Shown in pieces: positions 55,476-63,905 of a stretch of DNA of 64,000 nucleotides. The notes beneath the pieces were generated by a model. It made no database searches and was not told the DNA's origin. It worked only from the letters and a program-made list of their open reading frames with translations. This stretch comes from Streptosporangium brasiliense. GTDB lineage: Bacteria > Actinomycetota > Actinomycetes > Streptosporangiales > Streptosporangiaceae. The stretch's first letter is position 1; each line of letters opens with the position of its first letter. The stretch covers positions 1,798,001 to 1,862,000 of the forward strand of contig NZ_JAUSRB010000001.1 of assembly GCF_030811595.1 (NCBI RefSeq). Reading direction: 5' to 3'. Both the position numbers and the translations under genes were made by a program.

Positions 55476-55490
55476 GTATCCATTGGATAC
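55476..55490. promoter_or_regulatory. Palindrome between the SDR and HxlR genes, candidate HxlR operator
   Basis: GTATCC-ATT-GGATAC is a perfect inverted repeat in the 87-base divergent promoter region, close to the SDR gene start. The region is AT-rich compared with its neighbours. HxlR proteins bind such palindromes. Confidence 0.6.
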
Positions 55491-55528
55491 TGGTTACTTC
55501 AAAGTGCTATTGATATACATTGGAAACC

Positions 55529-55915
55529 ATGCTGAACGGAGACTCCTTCGACCCGTCCTGCCCCACCCGGGTGGTGCTCGACCGCATCGGCGACAAGTGG
55601 TCGGTGCTGGTGGTGCTGAGCCTGCACGAGGGGCCGCGCCGGTTCACCGAGCTGCGCGACACGATCGGCGGCGTCACGCCGAAGGTCCTGACGCAGACGC
55701 TGCGGGCGATGGAGCGCGACGGCCTGCTGACCCGGAGGGTCTTCGCCGAGGTCCCGCCCCGGGTGGAATACACACTGACCGAGCTCGGCCAGTCGCTCCA
55801 GGAGCCGCTGCGGGCCGTCACCGACTGGGCCGAGCGCAACGTCAACGCGGTGATGTCGGCCCGTGACCTGCACGACGTCCGGGCGGCGGGCGGTCCGGCC
55901 GGTCAGCCGGTGTAG
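55529..55915 (+). CDS. HxlR-family winged-helix regulator
   Basis: A 128-residue regulator with the HxlR pattern: CPTRVVLDRIGDKWSVLVVLSL with the conserved Cys near the N-terminus, RRFTELRDTIGGVTPKVLTQTLRAME and the wing VFAEVPPRVEYTLTELGQSL. The Cys is often the redox sensor of the family. The ATG at 55529 is preferred over an in-frame TTG at 55520. It is divergent from the SDR gene. Its 3' end overlaps the convergent exporter ATPase gene by 13 bases. Confidence 0.93.
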   Translation: MLNGDSFDPSCPTRVVLDRIGDKWSVLVVLSLHEGPRRFTELRDTIGGVTPKVLTQTLRAMERDGLLTRRVFAEVPPRVEYTLTELGQSLQEPLRAVTDWAERNVNAVMSARDLHDVRAAGGPAGQPV

Positions 55916-56652
55916 AGGCGGGCGACCACGTCCTCGATGGAGTCCTCCTCGGGGGCGGTGGCGCGCAGGTCGTCGAGGGTGCCGTCGAAGGTCAGACGGC
56001 CGTGGTCGATGAGCATCACGCGGCGGCAGAGCTTCTCGATGTCGCCCAGGTCGTGGGTGGTGAGCAGGACCGTGGTGCCGTGGTCGGCGTTGAGGCGGCG
56101 CAGGAACTCGCGCATGGCGGCCTTGCTGACCACGTCGAGGCCGATCGTGGGCTCGTCGAGCACCAGCACGGCGGGGGAGTGGAGGAGGGCGGCGGTGATG
56201 TCGCCCCGCATGCGCTGGCCGAGGCTGAGCTGGCGGACCGGCGTGTCGACGAACTCGGCGAGGCCGAGCAGGCCGGTCAGCTCGTCCAGCCTGCGGCGGA
56301 AGTCAACTCGATCTACTTTGTAAAGGTGGCGGATCAACTCGAAGCTGTCCTTCAGCGGCAGGTCCCACCAGAGTGTCGTCCGCTGGCCGAAGACCACACC
56401 GATCTTGCGGGCGAGAGCCGTACGGCGGCGCGCCGGGTCGAGTCCGGCCACCTGGATGCGGCCGGAGGTGGGGGCGAGGATGCCGGTGAGCATCTTGATG
56501 GTGGTGGACTTGCCCGCGCCGTTGGGGCCGAGATAGCCGACGAACTCCCCGGCCTCGACGGTGAAGGACAGATCCTGTACGGCGTGCACGGTCGTGCGCG
56601 TGCGGCGGCGGCCCACGGTGAACGAGCGGCCGACCCGGTCGACTTCGATCAT
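55903..56652 (-). CDS. ABC-2 type exporter, ATP-binding subunit
   Basis: A 249-residue ATPase with Walker A GPNGAGKSTTIKML, Q-loop region VVFGQRTTLWWDLPL (typical of the family paired with DUF990-type permeases), signature QLSLGQRMRGDI, Walker B AVLVLDEPTIGLD and H-loop TTHDLGDIEKL. It is the last gene of a three-gene exporter operon with permeases at 56657 and 57596, and starts four bases after the first permease's stop. The substrate is unknown. Confidence 0.95.
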   Translation of the reverse strand: MIEVDRVGRSFTVGRRRTRTTVHAVQDLSFTVEAGEFVGYLGPNGAGKSTTIKMLTGILAPTSGRIQVAGLDPARRRTALARKIGVVFGQRTTLWWDLPLKDSFELIRHLYKVDRVDFRRRLDELTGLLGLAEFVDTPVRQLSLGQRMRGDITAALLHSPAVLVLDEPTIGLDVVSKAAMREFLRRLNADHGTTVLLTTHDLGDIEKLCRRVMLIDHGRLTFDGTLDDLRATAPEEDSIEDVVARLYTG

Positions 56653-56656
56653 GTGA

Positions 56657-57445
56657 TCAACTCCCCGTTGAGCGGTAGCGGCGGATGCCCGCCCGCCAGG
56701 CGAGCGCGGCGGCGGCGGCGAGCACCAGGGCCGCCAGGGGCGCGGCGAAGCGCAGGCCGGGCGGCAGGCCGAAGGGGTCCTGCCGGTCCAGCACGAACAG
56801 TCCGGGCTGCCAGTTGACGAACGCCAGCGGTATGACGAAGGTGACGCCCCTGACGAGCTCCTCGCCGTAGACGCTCAGCGGATACTGGGTGAGCGTGCTG
56901 CCGCCGTAGGTGAAGGCGTTGGCCACCTCGGGAGCGTCGGTCAGCAGGAACTGCAGCGCGCCGCCGAGGGCGAAGATCGAGGCGAAGATGACCACCCCGC
57001 ACACGATCATCACCGGGATCATCCACGCCCTGCTCCAGGGGATGTCGAGCCGGGACAGGGCGATGCCGAGCGCGACCAGGGCCTGGGCGATCCTGCCGAA
57101 GCGGTGCACGCTGAAGCGGTCGACGGCTATCTGGACGAACGGGCTGGCCGGACGGATCAGCATGGTGTCGAAGGTGCCGGCCCTGATGTGCTGGCTGAGC
57201 CGGTCGACGTTGCCGAAGAGCATGTCGCTCAGCGCGAACGACAGGCCCGCGGTCCCGTACAGGAGCATCACCTCGGCCAGGCCGAAGCCGGCCAGCGTCC
57301 CGGTGTGCTCGAAGATCACCCAGATCGCCAGGACGTCCAGCGCGTTGACGGCGAACGAGCCGGCCACCATCATGATCAGCGGTCCAGGGTACTGAGCCGA
57401 GGCCCTCAGCCAGGTCCAGGCCAGCAGCAGATAGGTCCTGACCAT
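56657..57445 (-). CDS. ABC-2 type exporter permease (DUF990-like)
   Basis: A 262-residue permease with six hydrophobic segments and the conserved cytoplasmic blocks RAGTFDTMLIRPASPFVQI and YPLSVYGEELVRGVTFVIPLAFVNWQP. The ATG at 57445 follows GGAGGGAG; a longer frame would start inside repeat-flanking DNA. It pairs with the permease at 57596 to form a heteromeric channel energised by the ATPase at 55903. Confidence 0.92.
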   Translation of the reverse strand: MVRTYLLLAWTWLRASAQYPGPLIMMVAGSFAVNALDVLAIWVIFEHTGTLAGFGLAEVMLLYGTAGLSFALSDMLFGNVDRLSQHIRAGTFDTMLIRPASPFVQIAVDRFSVHRFGRIAQALVALGIALSRLDIPWSRAWMIPVMIVCGVVIFASIFALGGALQFLLTDAPEVANAFTYGGSTLTQYPLSVYGEELVRGVTFVIPLAFVNWQPGLFVLDRQDPFGLPPGLRFAAPLAALVLAAAAALAWRAGIRRYRSTGS

Positions 57446-57479
57446 CAGGCGCTCCCTCCTGTCCCGTCTCCCGCGGCGG

Positions 57480-57591
57480 TCATGCCTGTGCGACATCCTG
57501 CGGTGGTCACGCCTGTCCGGTGTCCCGCGGTGGTCACGCCTGTCCGGTGTCCCGCGGTGGTCACGCCTGTCCGGTGTCCCGCGGTGGTCAC
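57480..57591. repeat. 27-bp tandem repeat between the two permease genes
   Basis: Four head-to-tail units of exactly 27 bases, starting tcacgcctgtccggtg, begin at 57480, 57507, 57534 and 57561; the last three are identical and the first is diverged. A fifth partial unit starts at 57588. There is no coding signal. It lies in the middle of an operon, so it is transcribed. Confidence 0.95.
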
Positions 57592-57595
57592 GTCG

Positions 57596-58369
57596 TCACC
57601 CACCCTGGATCACGACCTTGTGCCGGGCGGCCCGGGTGACCAGGGCGCCCAGGGCCAGCAGCGCCACCGCCCAGGCGGCCTGGAACGCCAGGGCCTCCAG
57701 GACGTCCCGCTTGCCGAGGTAGACGTCGGCGGGGACCTGGACCATCGCCGACCAGGGCAGCGCGCCGGCCAGGGTGCCGAGCCAGCCGGGGAACAGGTTC
57801 AGCGGCAGGACCATGCCGCTGAAGAAGAAGGTCATCACCAGCGACAGCGACTGGGGGCCCCGGTCGTCGACGATCCAGCAGGTGGACAGCGCCATCAGAT
57901 AGCGCCAGCCGAAGCTGACGACCACCCCGAGCGTGCAGGAGAAGGCGAAGAACAGCCAGGTCGCCGGGTCGGCCGGGGTGACGAGCCCGAACAGCGCGGC
58001 CCCGACGACGGTGGGCGGCAGGCTGCGCAGCAGGAACAGGTGGGCCGCCCGGCCGAGGTCGTCGGCGAGGCTCCACATCTGCAGGGACGCCGGCCGGATG
58101 AGGTCGACGGCGATGTCGCCGGTGCGGACCCGCCCGGCGATCTCCAGCCCGCCGCCGAAGACCTGCATGGGGCCGATGAACGCCTGGCTGAGGAAGCAGA
58201 ACGTGACGGCGTCGGCGACGTCGTATCCGGCGAGTCCCGGACGGGCCTCCCAGAGGGCGATGAGGACGTAGGCCCGGAGGATCCCGAACACGGTGTTGGT
58301 GAAGGCTCCGGCGAAGGCGGCGGCGCGGTAGGCGGAGTGGCGGCGGAAGCCGTATCCGGCGATGCGCAC
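57596..58369 (-). CDS. ABC-2 type exporter permease
   Basis: A 257-residue permease of the same exporter family as the gene at 56657: FRRHSAYRAAAFAGAFTNTVFGIL start, six hydrophobic segments, the conserved RTGDIAVDLIRPASLQMW loop and the FFFSGMVLPLNLFPGWL block. The GTG at 58369 is the first plausible start in frame; GAGGAGG lies 17 bases upstream, which is far, so a slightly longer non-ATG start is possible. It is the first gene of the exporter operon. Confidence 0.9.
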   Translation of the reverse strand: MRIAGYGFRRHSAYRAAAFAGAFTNTVFGILRAYVLIALWEARPGLAGYDVADAVTFCFLSQAFIGPMQVFGGGLEIAGRVRTGDIAVDLIRPASLQMWSLADDLGRAAHLFLLRSLPPTVVGAALFGLVTPADPATWLFFAFSCTLGVVVSFGWRYLMALSTCWIVDDRGPQSLSLVMTFFFSGMVLPLNLFPGWLGTLAGALPWSAMVQVPADVYLGKRDVLEALAFQAAWAVALLALGALVTRAARHKVVIQGG

Positions 58370-58598
58370 ATAGAGCAGGAAGGCGGCCTCCTCATGGGCG
58401 TCAGGGCAACCCTCCTATCTTCCTCGGCGCCCTCGACGGCGGCAACGTATTTACCGGTGGCGGGCGGTCCGGCCTGGGGCCGCGGACTGCGGGCGGCGGG
58501 GGCGCGGTCCGGGTCGGCATGTGGCCGTGATCGACACGATACGGTTACCGCTGGAATAGAAGGATATTCTGCGGGAATCCTCCTTGTCGGAGGCCCGC

Positions 58599-60137
58599 AT
58601 GCGCGATGAGATCGACGTGGACGTCTGCCCCGGCTACCCCGTGAGCTGGCAGGCCGCAGCCCTCAACACGGTCCTGCGCGGCACGCTCAAACCGATCTCC
58701 GGCCTGCTGCTGAGAACCGACGCCGGCTTCGTGGCGGCCTCCCGCCTCGTCGCGCTGGCGGGCAGGGTGCCGCTCCCCCTGCCCGCCCACGTGAGCGTGG
58801 TGCAGGAGGAGATCGGGCCGTGCTCCGGCGAGTGGATCCGCGCCGGACGGCTGCCCGGCGGCGGCCCCGAGTCCGGCGGGAGCGGCCGGTCCGGGGCCGA
58901 CGGGGGCGGAGCCCCCTGGCTCGACGGGAGCGGCGCCCCAGGGGCCGGCTCCCGCGACGGCGCCGGGCAGCGGAGCGGGGCTGACGGGAGGAACGGGCAG
59001 CGGAGCGGCTCCGGCGGAGGGCACGGGCTGGGGGACGGCTCCGGCGGGGGCGCCAGGAAGCGGAGCGGGGCTGACGGGAGGAGCGGGACTGACGGAAGGA
59101 GCGGGACTGACGGGGACCTGAGGGAGGGGCTCGACGAGAGCAGGGTGGTGCTGTACTTCCACGGCGGCGGCTACTTCCTCTGCTCCCCGGCCACGCACCG
59201 GCCGATCACCTGGCGTCTGTCGGCCGCCGCCCGGTGCCCGGTGCTGGCCGTCGACTACCGTCAGGGCCCGGTCCACACGCCGGCCGAGTCGCTCGAAGAC
59301 GCGACAGCGGCCTACCTGTGCCTGCTGGAGTGGGGCTACGACCCGGCGCAGGTCCTGTTCGCCGGTGACTCCGCCGGCGGCCACCTCACCCTGGCCACGC
59401 TGCTGGCCCTGCGTGACAGGGGGCTGCCGCTGCCCTCGGCCGCGGTCTGCCTGTCGCCGTGGGCCGACCTCACCGACGTGCCCCGCCGGGTCAACCGCCT
59501 GCTCGACCCGATGATCCCGGCGGGCCGGGTCGGCTGGCTCGCCCGCCGCTGGACCGCCCGCCTCGACCCTCGCGACCCCTTGGTCTCCCCGGTCTTCGGC
59601 GACTACACCGGCCTGCCGCCGCTGATGATCGTCACCGGCTCCACCGAGGTCCTCCGCGACGAGGGGCGCCGGGTAGCCGAGCGGGCCCGCGCGCACGGGG
59701 TCCCGGTCACCTACGAGGAGTGGCGCCGCATGCCCCACGTCTTCGCCATCCTCGCCGACCTCGTCCCCGAGGCCCGCCAGGTCTTCCGGCACATCGCCCG
59801 CTTCCTCACCGCCGTTCAGAACCTCCCGGTTCAGGACCTCCCGGTTCAGGACCTCGCCGGACCCGATCTCGCCGTTCAGGTCGCCGCCGTTCAGAACCTC
59901 CCGGTTCAGAACCTCCCGGTTCAGAACCTCCCGGTTCAGGACCTCCCGGTTCAGGACCTCACCGGACCCGATCTCGCCGTTCAGGTCGCCGCCGTTCAGG
60001 ACCTCCCGGTTCAGAACCTCCCGATTCAGGCCCCCGCCGGACCCGATCTCGCCGTTCAGGACCTTCCCCCGCGCTCCGGCCCCGCCGCCGACCGCGACAC
60101 GTCCGTGCGGCCCGAGTCCGGCTCCGCCGCGGCCTGA
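58599..60137 (+). CDS. HSL-family alpha/beta hydrolase (esterase) with low-complexity insert and tail
   Basis: A 512-residue esterase of the hormone-sensitive-lipase type. The oxyanion motif is YFHGGGYFLCSP (His near 188), the nucleophile GDSAGGHL (Ser 258), the Asp region VTGSTEVLRDEG and the His region MPHVFAIL. Two parts are not family: a Gly/Ser/Asp-rich stretch at residues about 87-178 (SGADGRSGTDGRSG), which interrupts the cap before the oxyanion motif, and a C-terminal tail of VQNLP/VQDLP units. The ATG at 58599 has GGAGG five bases upstream. The substrate is unknown. Confidence 0.88.
   Translation: MRDEIDVDVCPGYPVSWQAAALNTVLRGTLKPISGLLLRTDAGFVAASRLVALAGRVPLPLPAHVSVVQEEIGPCSGEWIRAGRLPGGGPESGGSGRSGADGGGAPWLDGSGAPGAGSRDGAGQRSGADGRNGQRSGSGGGHGLGDGSGGGARKRSGADGRSGTDGRSGTDGDLREGLDESRVVLYFHGGGYFLCSPATHRPITWRLSAAARCPVLAVDYRQGPVHTPAESLEDATAAYLCLLEWGYDPAQVLFAGDSAGGHLTLATLLALRDRGLPLPSAAVCLSPWADLTDVPRRVNRLLDPMIPAGRVGWLARRWTARLDPRDPLVSPVFGDYTGLPPLMIVTGSTEVLRDEGRRVAERARAHGVPVTYEEWRRMPHVFAILADLVPEARQVFRHIARFLTAVQNLPVQDLPVQDLAGPDLAVQVAAVQNLPVQNLPVQNLPVQDLPVQDLTGPDLAVQVAAVQDLPVQNLPIQAPAGPDLAVQDLPPRSGPAADRDTSVRPESGSAAA
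59814..60072 (+). repeat. In-frame 15-bp repeat encoding VQNLP/VQDLP units
   Basis: Units of 15 bases (gttcagaacctcccg, gttcaggacctcccg) are repeated about 14 times, in a higher-order pattern with a longer block encoding GPDLAVQVAA that is present twice and in part a third time. It encodes the last 90 or so residues of the esterase and explains why that protein is longer than its family. Confidence 0.92.
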
Positions 60138-60230
60138 CGGGCGTGCCCCACCCCGGTCACGCCGTCACAGCGGGCCTCAGCACGCATCCGGGACATCACC
60201 GGTGACTTACCCCGAGGGATGATTCGCCTT

Positions 60231-60255
60231 ACCTGTCATATCCCTTGTGACAGGT
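60231..60255. promoter_or_regulatory. Inverted repeat upstream of the kinase gene
   Basis: ACCTGTCA and TGACAGGT are perfect 8-bp arms with a 9-base spacer, in the gap between the esterase and the kinase. It may be an operator for the kinase gene or a weak terminator for the esterase gene. Confidence 0.45.
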
Positions 60256-60326
60256 CGGGAGCGAAGCCCTCTCGGATGCCGCCACAGTGTGCTTGCCGTA
60301 GCGCGTACATGAGAGGCTCATCCAGG

Positions 60327-62018
60327 ATGGCACGTGGCGGAACTGGCCCCATGAACGGCATGCCGCCCGGTGTGCGGCCGTTGACCGTCGGGGACCCGGT
60401 CATCATCGGCCGTTACCTCCTGCTCGGCCGCCTCGGCGTGGGGGGCATGGGCGTGGTCTATCTGGCCGAACACCCGCAGGGCGGGGTGGTAGCCCTCAAG
60501 ACGCCGCATCCGGTGCATCTCCACGATCCCACGCTCCGTGCCCGTTTCGCGGAGGAAGTGGAATTCTCCCGGCGAGTGGTCCCCTTCTGCACCGCCGCCG
60601 TGGTCGAGGACGGCACCGACCGGGGCCGCCCCTACCTGGTCTCCGAATACATCCCCGGGCCGGCGTTGTCCCAGGTGGTGTCCGAGCAGGGCCCGCTCAC
60701 CCCGGACCTGGCCTACGGCGCCGCCCTCGGGGTGGCCGCCGCGCTGGTGGCGGTGCACGAGGCGGGGCTGGTCCACCGCGACCTCAAACCCGGAAACGTG
60801 CTGCTGTCGGACACCGGGCCCCGTGTGATCGACTTCGGTATCGCCAGGGACGTCGGCGCCCTCGCCACGCACACACAGGCCGGGCAGGTCATGGGCAGCC
60901 CCGGCTGGGTGGCCCCCGAACGGCTCGTCGGCGGCTCCGCGCTGCCGGCCTCCGACGTCTTCGCCTGGGGCTGCCTGATCGCCTACGCGGCCACCGGTCA
61001 CCACCCCTTCGGCGCCGGCGAGCCCGACGCGGTGGCCCGGCGCATCATGGTCGAGCCGCCGCGCGCCGCCTCGGTGCCCGCGCTGCTGCGCCCGGCCGTC
61101 GAGGCGTGCCTGGCCAAGGACCCCGCGCACCGGCCCCGGGCCGCCGATCTGCTCGGCGCGCTGCTCGCGGCGGGCGGCGTGGGCGCTCCGCGGGACCTCC
61201 GCGTGGCGGTGGCCGAGGTGCTGGCGGAGATCTGGACGCCGGTGCGCCACCCGCCCGAGGGCGGGCGGGCGCACCCCCCGTCCCACCTGACCGGAGACGG
61301 CCGCCCATGGCATCTGTCCCACCTGACCGGGGACGGCCGCCCACGGCGCGTCTCCCACCCGTCCGCAGACGGCGCCCACGTCCCCGCCTCCGCCGGACCG
61401 GTCCGGGAGCCCTCGGCCCCCACCAGGGGTTCCCGCCGGGCGCCGCGCCGGAGCGCGCACCTGTCGCAGGCGAGCTTCGCGGCGCTGGCCACGGTCTCCA
61501 TGGCGGCCGTCACGGTGGTCGCCGCCGGGAGCGGAGGGGGCGGAGGGGGCGGAGGAGGCGGTGTCGAGGACGGCTCCGGCACCCCCGGCCGGGTGCCGGT
61601 GGTGATCCCGGTCCAGGAGCGCACCGCGGACCCCGCCTCCCGCGCCGCCCGCCCGCCGGGCGGCAGGCCGCGGACCACGCCGGTGATGACGCCCTCCACG
61701 GTCCTGGTCACCGCGACCCGCACCGTCTCGGTGCCCGCGGCCGACGGCGAGCGCGAGGAGCCCCGGCCCGGCCGCTCGCCGGGCAGTGACGGCCCGCCCG
61801 GCGGGGGCGGGCCGCGGACCTGCGCGGACGCGACGGCCAAGGGCAGGGGCAGGGGCGACGACTGCCCGGCCACGCCGGGCAGTCCCAAGCCGTCCTTCAC
61901 CCAGATCCCGCAGACCGGCGACGGGGAGAGCCCGGCGCCGTCGCCGGCCCCGTCGGTGACGGCGCCCACGTCCCCGCCTCCGCCGGGCACGAGCCCTTCG
62001 GCGCAGATCGGCGGCTGA
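60327..62018 (+). CDS. Membrane-anchored Ser/Thr protein kinase (PknB type)
   Basis: About 563 residues. The kinase domain (residues about 25-280) has the Gly loop LGVGGMGVVYLAE, the Lys in VVALKTPHP, the catalytic loop HRDLKPGNV (near 150), the DFG motif in VIDFGIARD and the APE-like VAPERLVGG. A linker with three SHLTGDGRP-type repeats follows, then a membrane segment near residue 390 (FAALATVSMAAVTVVAAG), a poly-Gly run and a Pro/Gly/Thr-rich extracellular tail with two Cys. The start is uncertain (ATG at 60309, 60327 or 60351). No PASTA repeats are visible. Targets are unknown. Confidence 0.9.
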   Translation: MARGGTGPMNGMPPGVRPLTVGDPVIIGRYLLLGRLGVGGMGVVYLAEHPQGGVVALKTPHPVHLHDPTLRARFAEEVEFSRRVVPFCTAAVVEDGTDRGRPYLVSEYIPGPALSQVVSEQGPLTPDLAYGAALGVAAALVAVHEAGLVHRDLKPGNVLLSDTGPRVIDFGIARDVGALATHTQAGQVMGSPGWVAPERLVGGSALPASDVFAWGCLIAYAATGHHPFGAGEPDAVARRIMVEPPRAASVPALLRPAVEACLAKDPAHRPRAADLLGALLAAGGVGAPRDLRVAVAEVLAEIWTPVRHPPEGGRAHPPSHLTGDGRPWHLSHLTGDGRPRRVSHPSADGAHVPASAGPVREPSAPTRGSRRAPRRSAHLSQASFAALATVSMAAVTVVAAGSGGGGGGGGGGVEDGSGTPGRVPVVIPVQERTADPASRAARPPGGRPRTTPVMTPSTVLVTATRTVSVPAADGEREEPRPGRSPGSDGPPGGGGPRTCADATAKGRGRGDDCPATPGSPKPSFTQIPQTGDGESPAPSPAPSVTAPTSPPPPGTSPSAQIGG

Positions 62019-62190
62019 GGCTGAGGGCTGAGGGCCCGGGGAACACGGGGAGCACGGGGCGCCCGCTCCGGCCCCGAGCCGCCCCGGCGGGAGGTCCACC
62101 GGGCTGTCGTCGCCGCGCGGACGGGGCAAGGAGGCAAACTGCCGCATCGGTTAGGGTAATCGGCGCGTATCGAACCGGAGGGGGAGACCG

Positions 62191-63006
62191 ATGGAGCAGT
62201 CCGTGCCCGGCGCGGTGGAGCTGAGCGGTGTCGGGGTGCGGGCGGTCGGACGGACTCTCCTGGCGGGCATCGACTGGCGGGTCGAGTACGGCCAGCACTG
62301 GGTGGTGCTGGGTCCCAACGGGGCGGGCAAGACCACGCTGCTGTCACTGGCCGCCGCCGTACGGCATCCCACGGAGGGCGCCGCCACCGTGCTCGGCCAG
62401 CGGCTGGGCAGGGTCGACCTCAGGGAGCTGCGCCGTCACATCGGTCTGGTCGCGGCCAGCCAGCGGCTCGTCGACGAGGAGCTGCTGGAGGAGGAGAACG
62501 CCACCGCGCACACCGTCGTGCTGACCGGTCACACCGGGACCAGCGCGCCCCTGTGGGACCGCTACGGCCCGGCCCAGCACGAGCGGGCGCACAATCTGCT
62601 GGCGGACATGGGCTGCAAGGATCTGGCCGACCGGCTCTTCCGCGTCTGCTCCCAGGGGGAGCGGGCCCGGATCCGGGTGGCCAGGGCGCTGATGGCCGAC
62701 CCGGTGGTGCTGCTGCTGGACGAGCCGTTCGCCGGGCTCGACCTGCCCGCCCGCGAGGACCTGATCACCGCCGTCGAAGACCTGGCCGCGACCCGTCCGG
62801 CGCTGACCACGGTCACCGTCACCCACCACCTGGAGGAGGTCCCGGCCACCACGACCCACGCCCTGCTGATGCGTGACACCCGCATCCAGGAGGCCGGGCC
62901 GGTGGCGGAGATCCTGACCGGCGAGAACCTGTCGGAGTGCTTCGGGCGGACGCTGCGCATCGACAACCTCGACGGCCGCTGGTACGCCCGCGCCGTACGG
63001 CACTGA
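62191..63006 (+). CDS. ABC transporter ATP-binding protein, stand-alone
   Basis: A 271-residue ATPase with Walker A GPNGAGKTTLL, an unusual signature (VCSQGERARIRVARAL in place of LSGGQ), Walker B VVLLLDEPFAGLDLPA and H-loop VTHHLEEVPATT. The signature and HHLEE segments resemble ModF/YbbL-like ATPases for metal or anion uptake. No permease gene is adjacent, so its partner is elsewhere or it acts outside transport. GGAGGGGGAG lies before the ATG. Confidence 0.9.
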   Translation: MEQSVPGAVELSGVGVRAVGRTLLAGIDWRVEYGQHWVVLGPNGAGKTTLLSLAAAVRHPTEGAATVLGQRLGRVDLRELRRHIGLVAASQRLVDEELLEEENATAHTVVLTGHTGTSAPLWDRYGPAQHERAHNLLADMGCKDLADRLFRVCSQGERARIRVARALMADPVVLLLDEPFAGLDLPAREDLITAVEDLAATRPALTTVTVTHHLEEVPATTTHALLMRDTRIQEAGPVAEILTGENLSECFGRTLRIDNLDGRWYARAVRH

Positions 63007-63102
63007 GCGCGGGCCGCCCGCCGCCGGGGCCGGCCGCCGAAAAGCTGAAGCCGGTTGATAAAAGGGATGAGAGCGGGTGATCTTCCCGATAGCGTTACAT
63101 CC

Positions 63103-63837
63103 ATGGCGACCAAGTTGAACCAGATCCTCGCCGTGGAGAAGGGCGTCAAGTCCGACGCCCAGCGCAAGGTGACCGACGCGTACCACACGGTCCAGAAGAA
63201 CACCCTGCTGTCGGGCATCTCCCGGACCTACCAGCCGATCGACGACGAGGGCGAGCACCTGCCGGCCGAGTCCACACGCGTGCAGGTCCAGGCCGAGGAC
63301 CTGCTCAAGCAGCTCGGCACCACGCTCACCCGGCTGTTCGACGTGACCGCCACCAAGGACTGGGCGAACTGCGTCGCGCGGGCCGACGTCAGGGTGGACG
63401 GCGCCACCCTGCTGGAGAACGTGCCGGTCACCTACCTGCTCTTCCTGGAGAAGCAGCTGGTCGACCTGCACACCTTCGTCGCCAAGCTGCCCGTCCTCGA
63501 CGCGGCGGAGACGTGGACGCTGGACCAGTCGACCGACTGCTGGCGGACCGAGCCGGTCAAGACGACCCGGACCAAGAAGGTGCCCCGCAACCACGTCAAG
63601 GCGGAGGCGACCGACAAGCACCCGGCCCAGGTCGAGGTCTACCACGAGGACATCGTGGTCGGTTTCTGGACCAAGGTCACCTTCTCCGGCGCCGTCCCGC
63701 GCAAGCGGGTCAACGAGCTCCTGGAGCGGGTCACCAGGCTCCAGGACGCCGTGAAGTTCGCCCGCGAGGAGGCCAACGGCACCGAGGTGGTCGACCAGCG
63801 CATCGGCGAGAAGGTGTTCGGCTACCTCCTGGGGTAG
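63103..63837 (+). CDS. Conserved-looking 244-residue protein of unknown function next to the tRNA-like locus
   Basis: A soluble, charged protein starting MATKLNQILAVEKGVKSDAQ, with a long helical N-terminus (KVTDAYHTVQKNTLLSG), a central SRTYQPIDDEGEHLPAE segment and a C-terminal amphipathic helix (RKRVNELLERVTRLQDAVKFAREEANG). There is no signal peptide or membrane segment, and I see no catalytic motif. The ATG at 63103 gives a clean start but has a poor ribosome site. It ends three bases before the hairpin-rich RNA region at 63841, so it may be cotranscribed with the tRNA-like gene. I do not recognise its function. Confidence 0.8.
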   Translation: MATKLNQILAVEKGVKSDAQRKVTDAYHTVQKNTLLSGISRTYQPIDDEGEHLPAESTRVQVQAEDLLKQLGTTLTRLFDVTATKDWANCVARADVRVDGATLLENVPVTYLLFLEKQLVDLHTFVAKLPVLDAAETWTLDQSTDCWRTEPVKTTRTKKVPRNHVKAEATDKHPAQVEVYHEDIVVGFWTKVTFSGAVPRKRVNELLERVTRLQDAVKFAREEANGTEVVDQRIGEKVFGYLLG

Positions 63838-63844
63838 CCTTCAA

Positions 63845-63899
63845 GACTCCCCGTGGGAGCGCGGGGACGCGCGAAAGCGCGGAAGCTGAAACTGAAATG
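63845..63899 (+). ncRNA. Structured leader of the tRNA-like locus, possibly the 3' part of a split intron
   Basis: Between the upstream gene and the tRNA 3' half there are two strong hairpins: CCCCG/CGGGG (63849-63866) and CGCGC-GAAA-GCGCG (63868-63881) with a GAAA tetraloop. The second is followed by a purine-rich run ending GAAATG at 63899. Group I introns in bacterial tRNA genes often end this way (GAAA-capped hairpin, purine run, last base G). No full catalytic core can be seen, so this is a hypothesis. Confidence 0.35.
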
Positions 63900-63905
63900 T
63901 CAGAC

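Noticed and set aside
57480-57591. Regular repeat array that might be a small CRISPR
   Set aside because: The 27-base units are joined directly without unique spacers and no cas genes are near.
58545-59792. A minus-strand frame of 415 codons opposite the esterase
   Set aside because: It is antisense to clear esterase motifs (HGGG, GDSAGG) and contains only low-complexity sequence.
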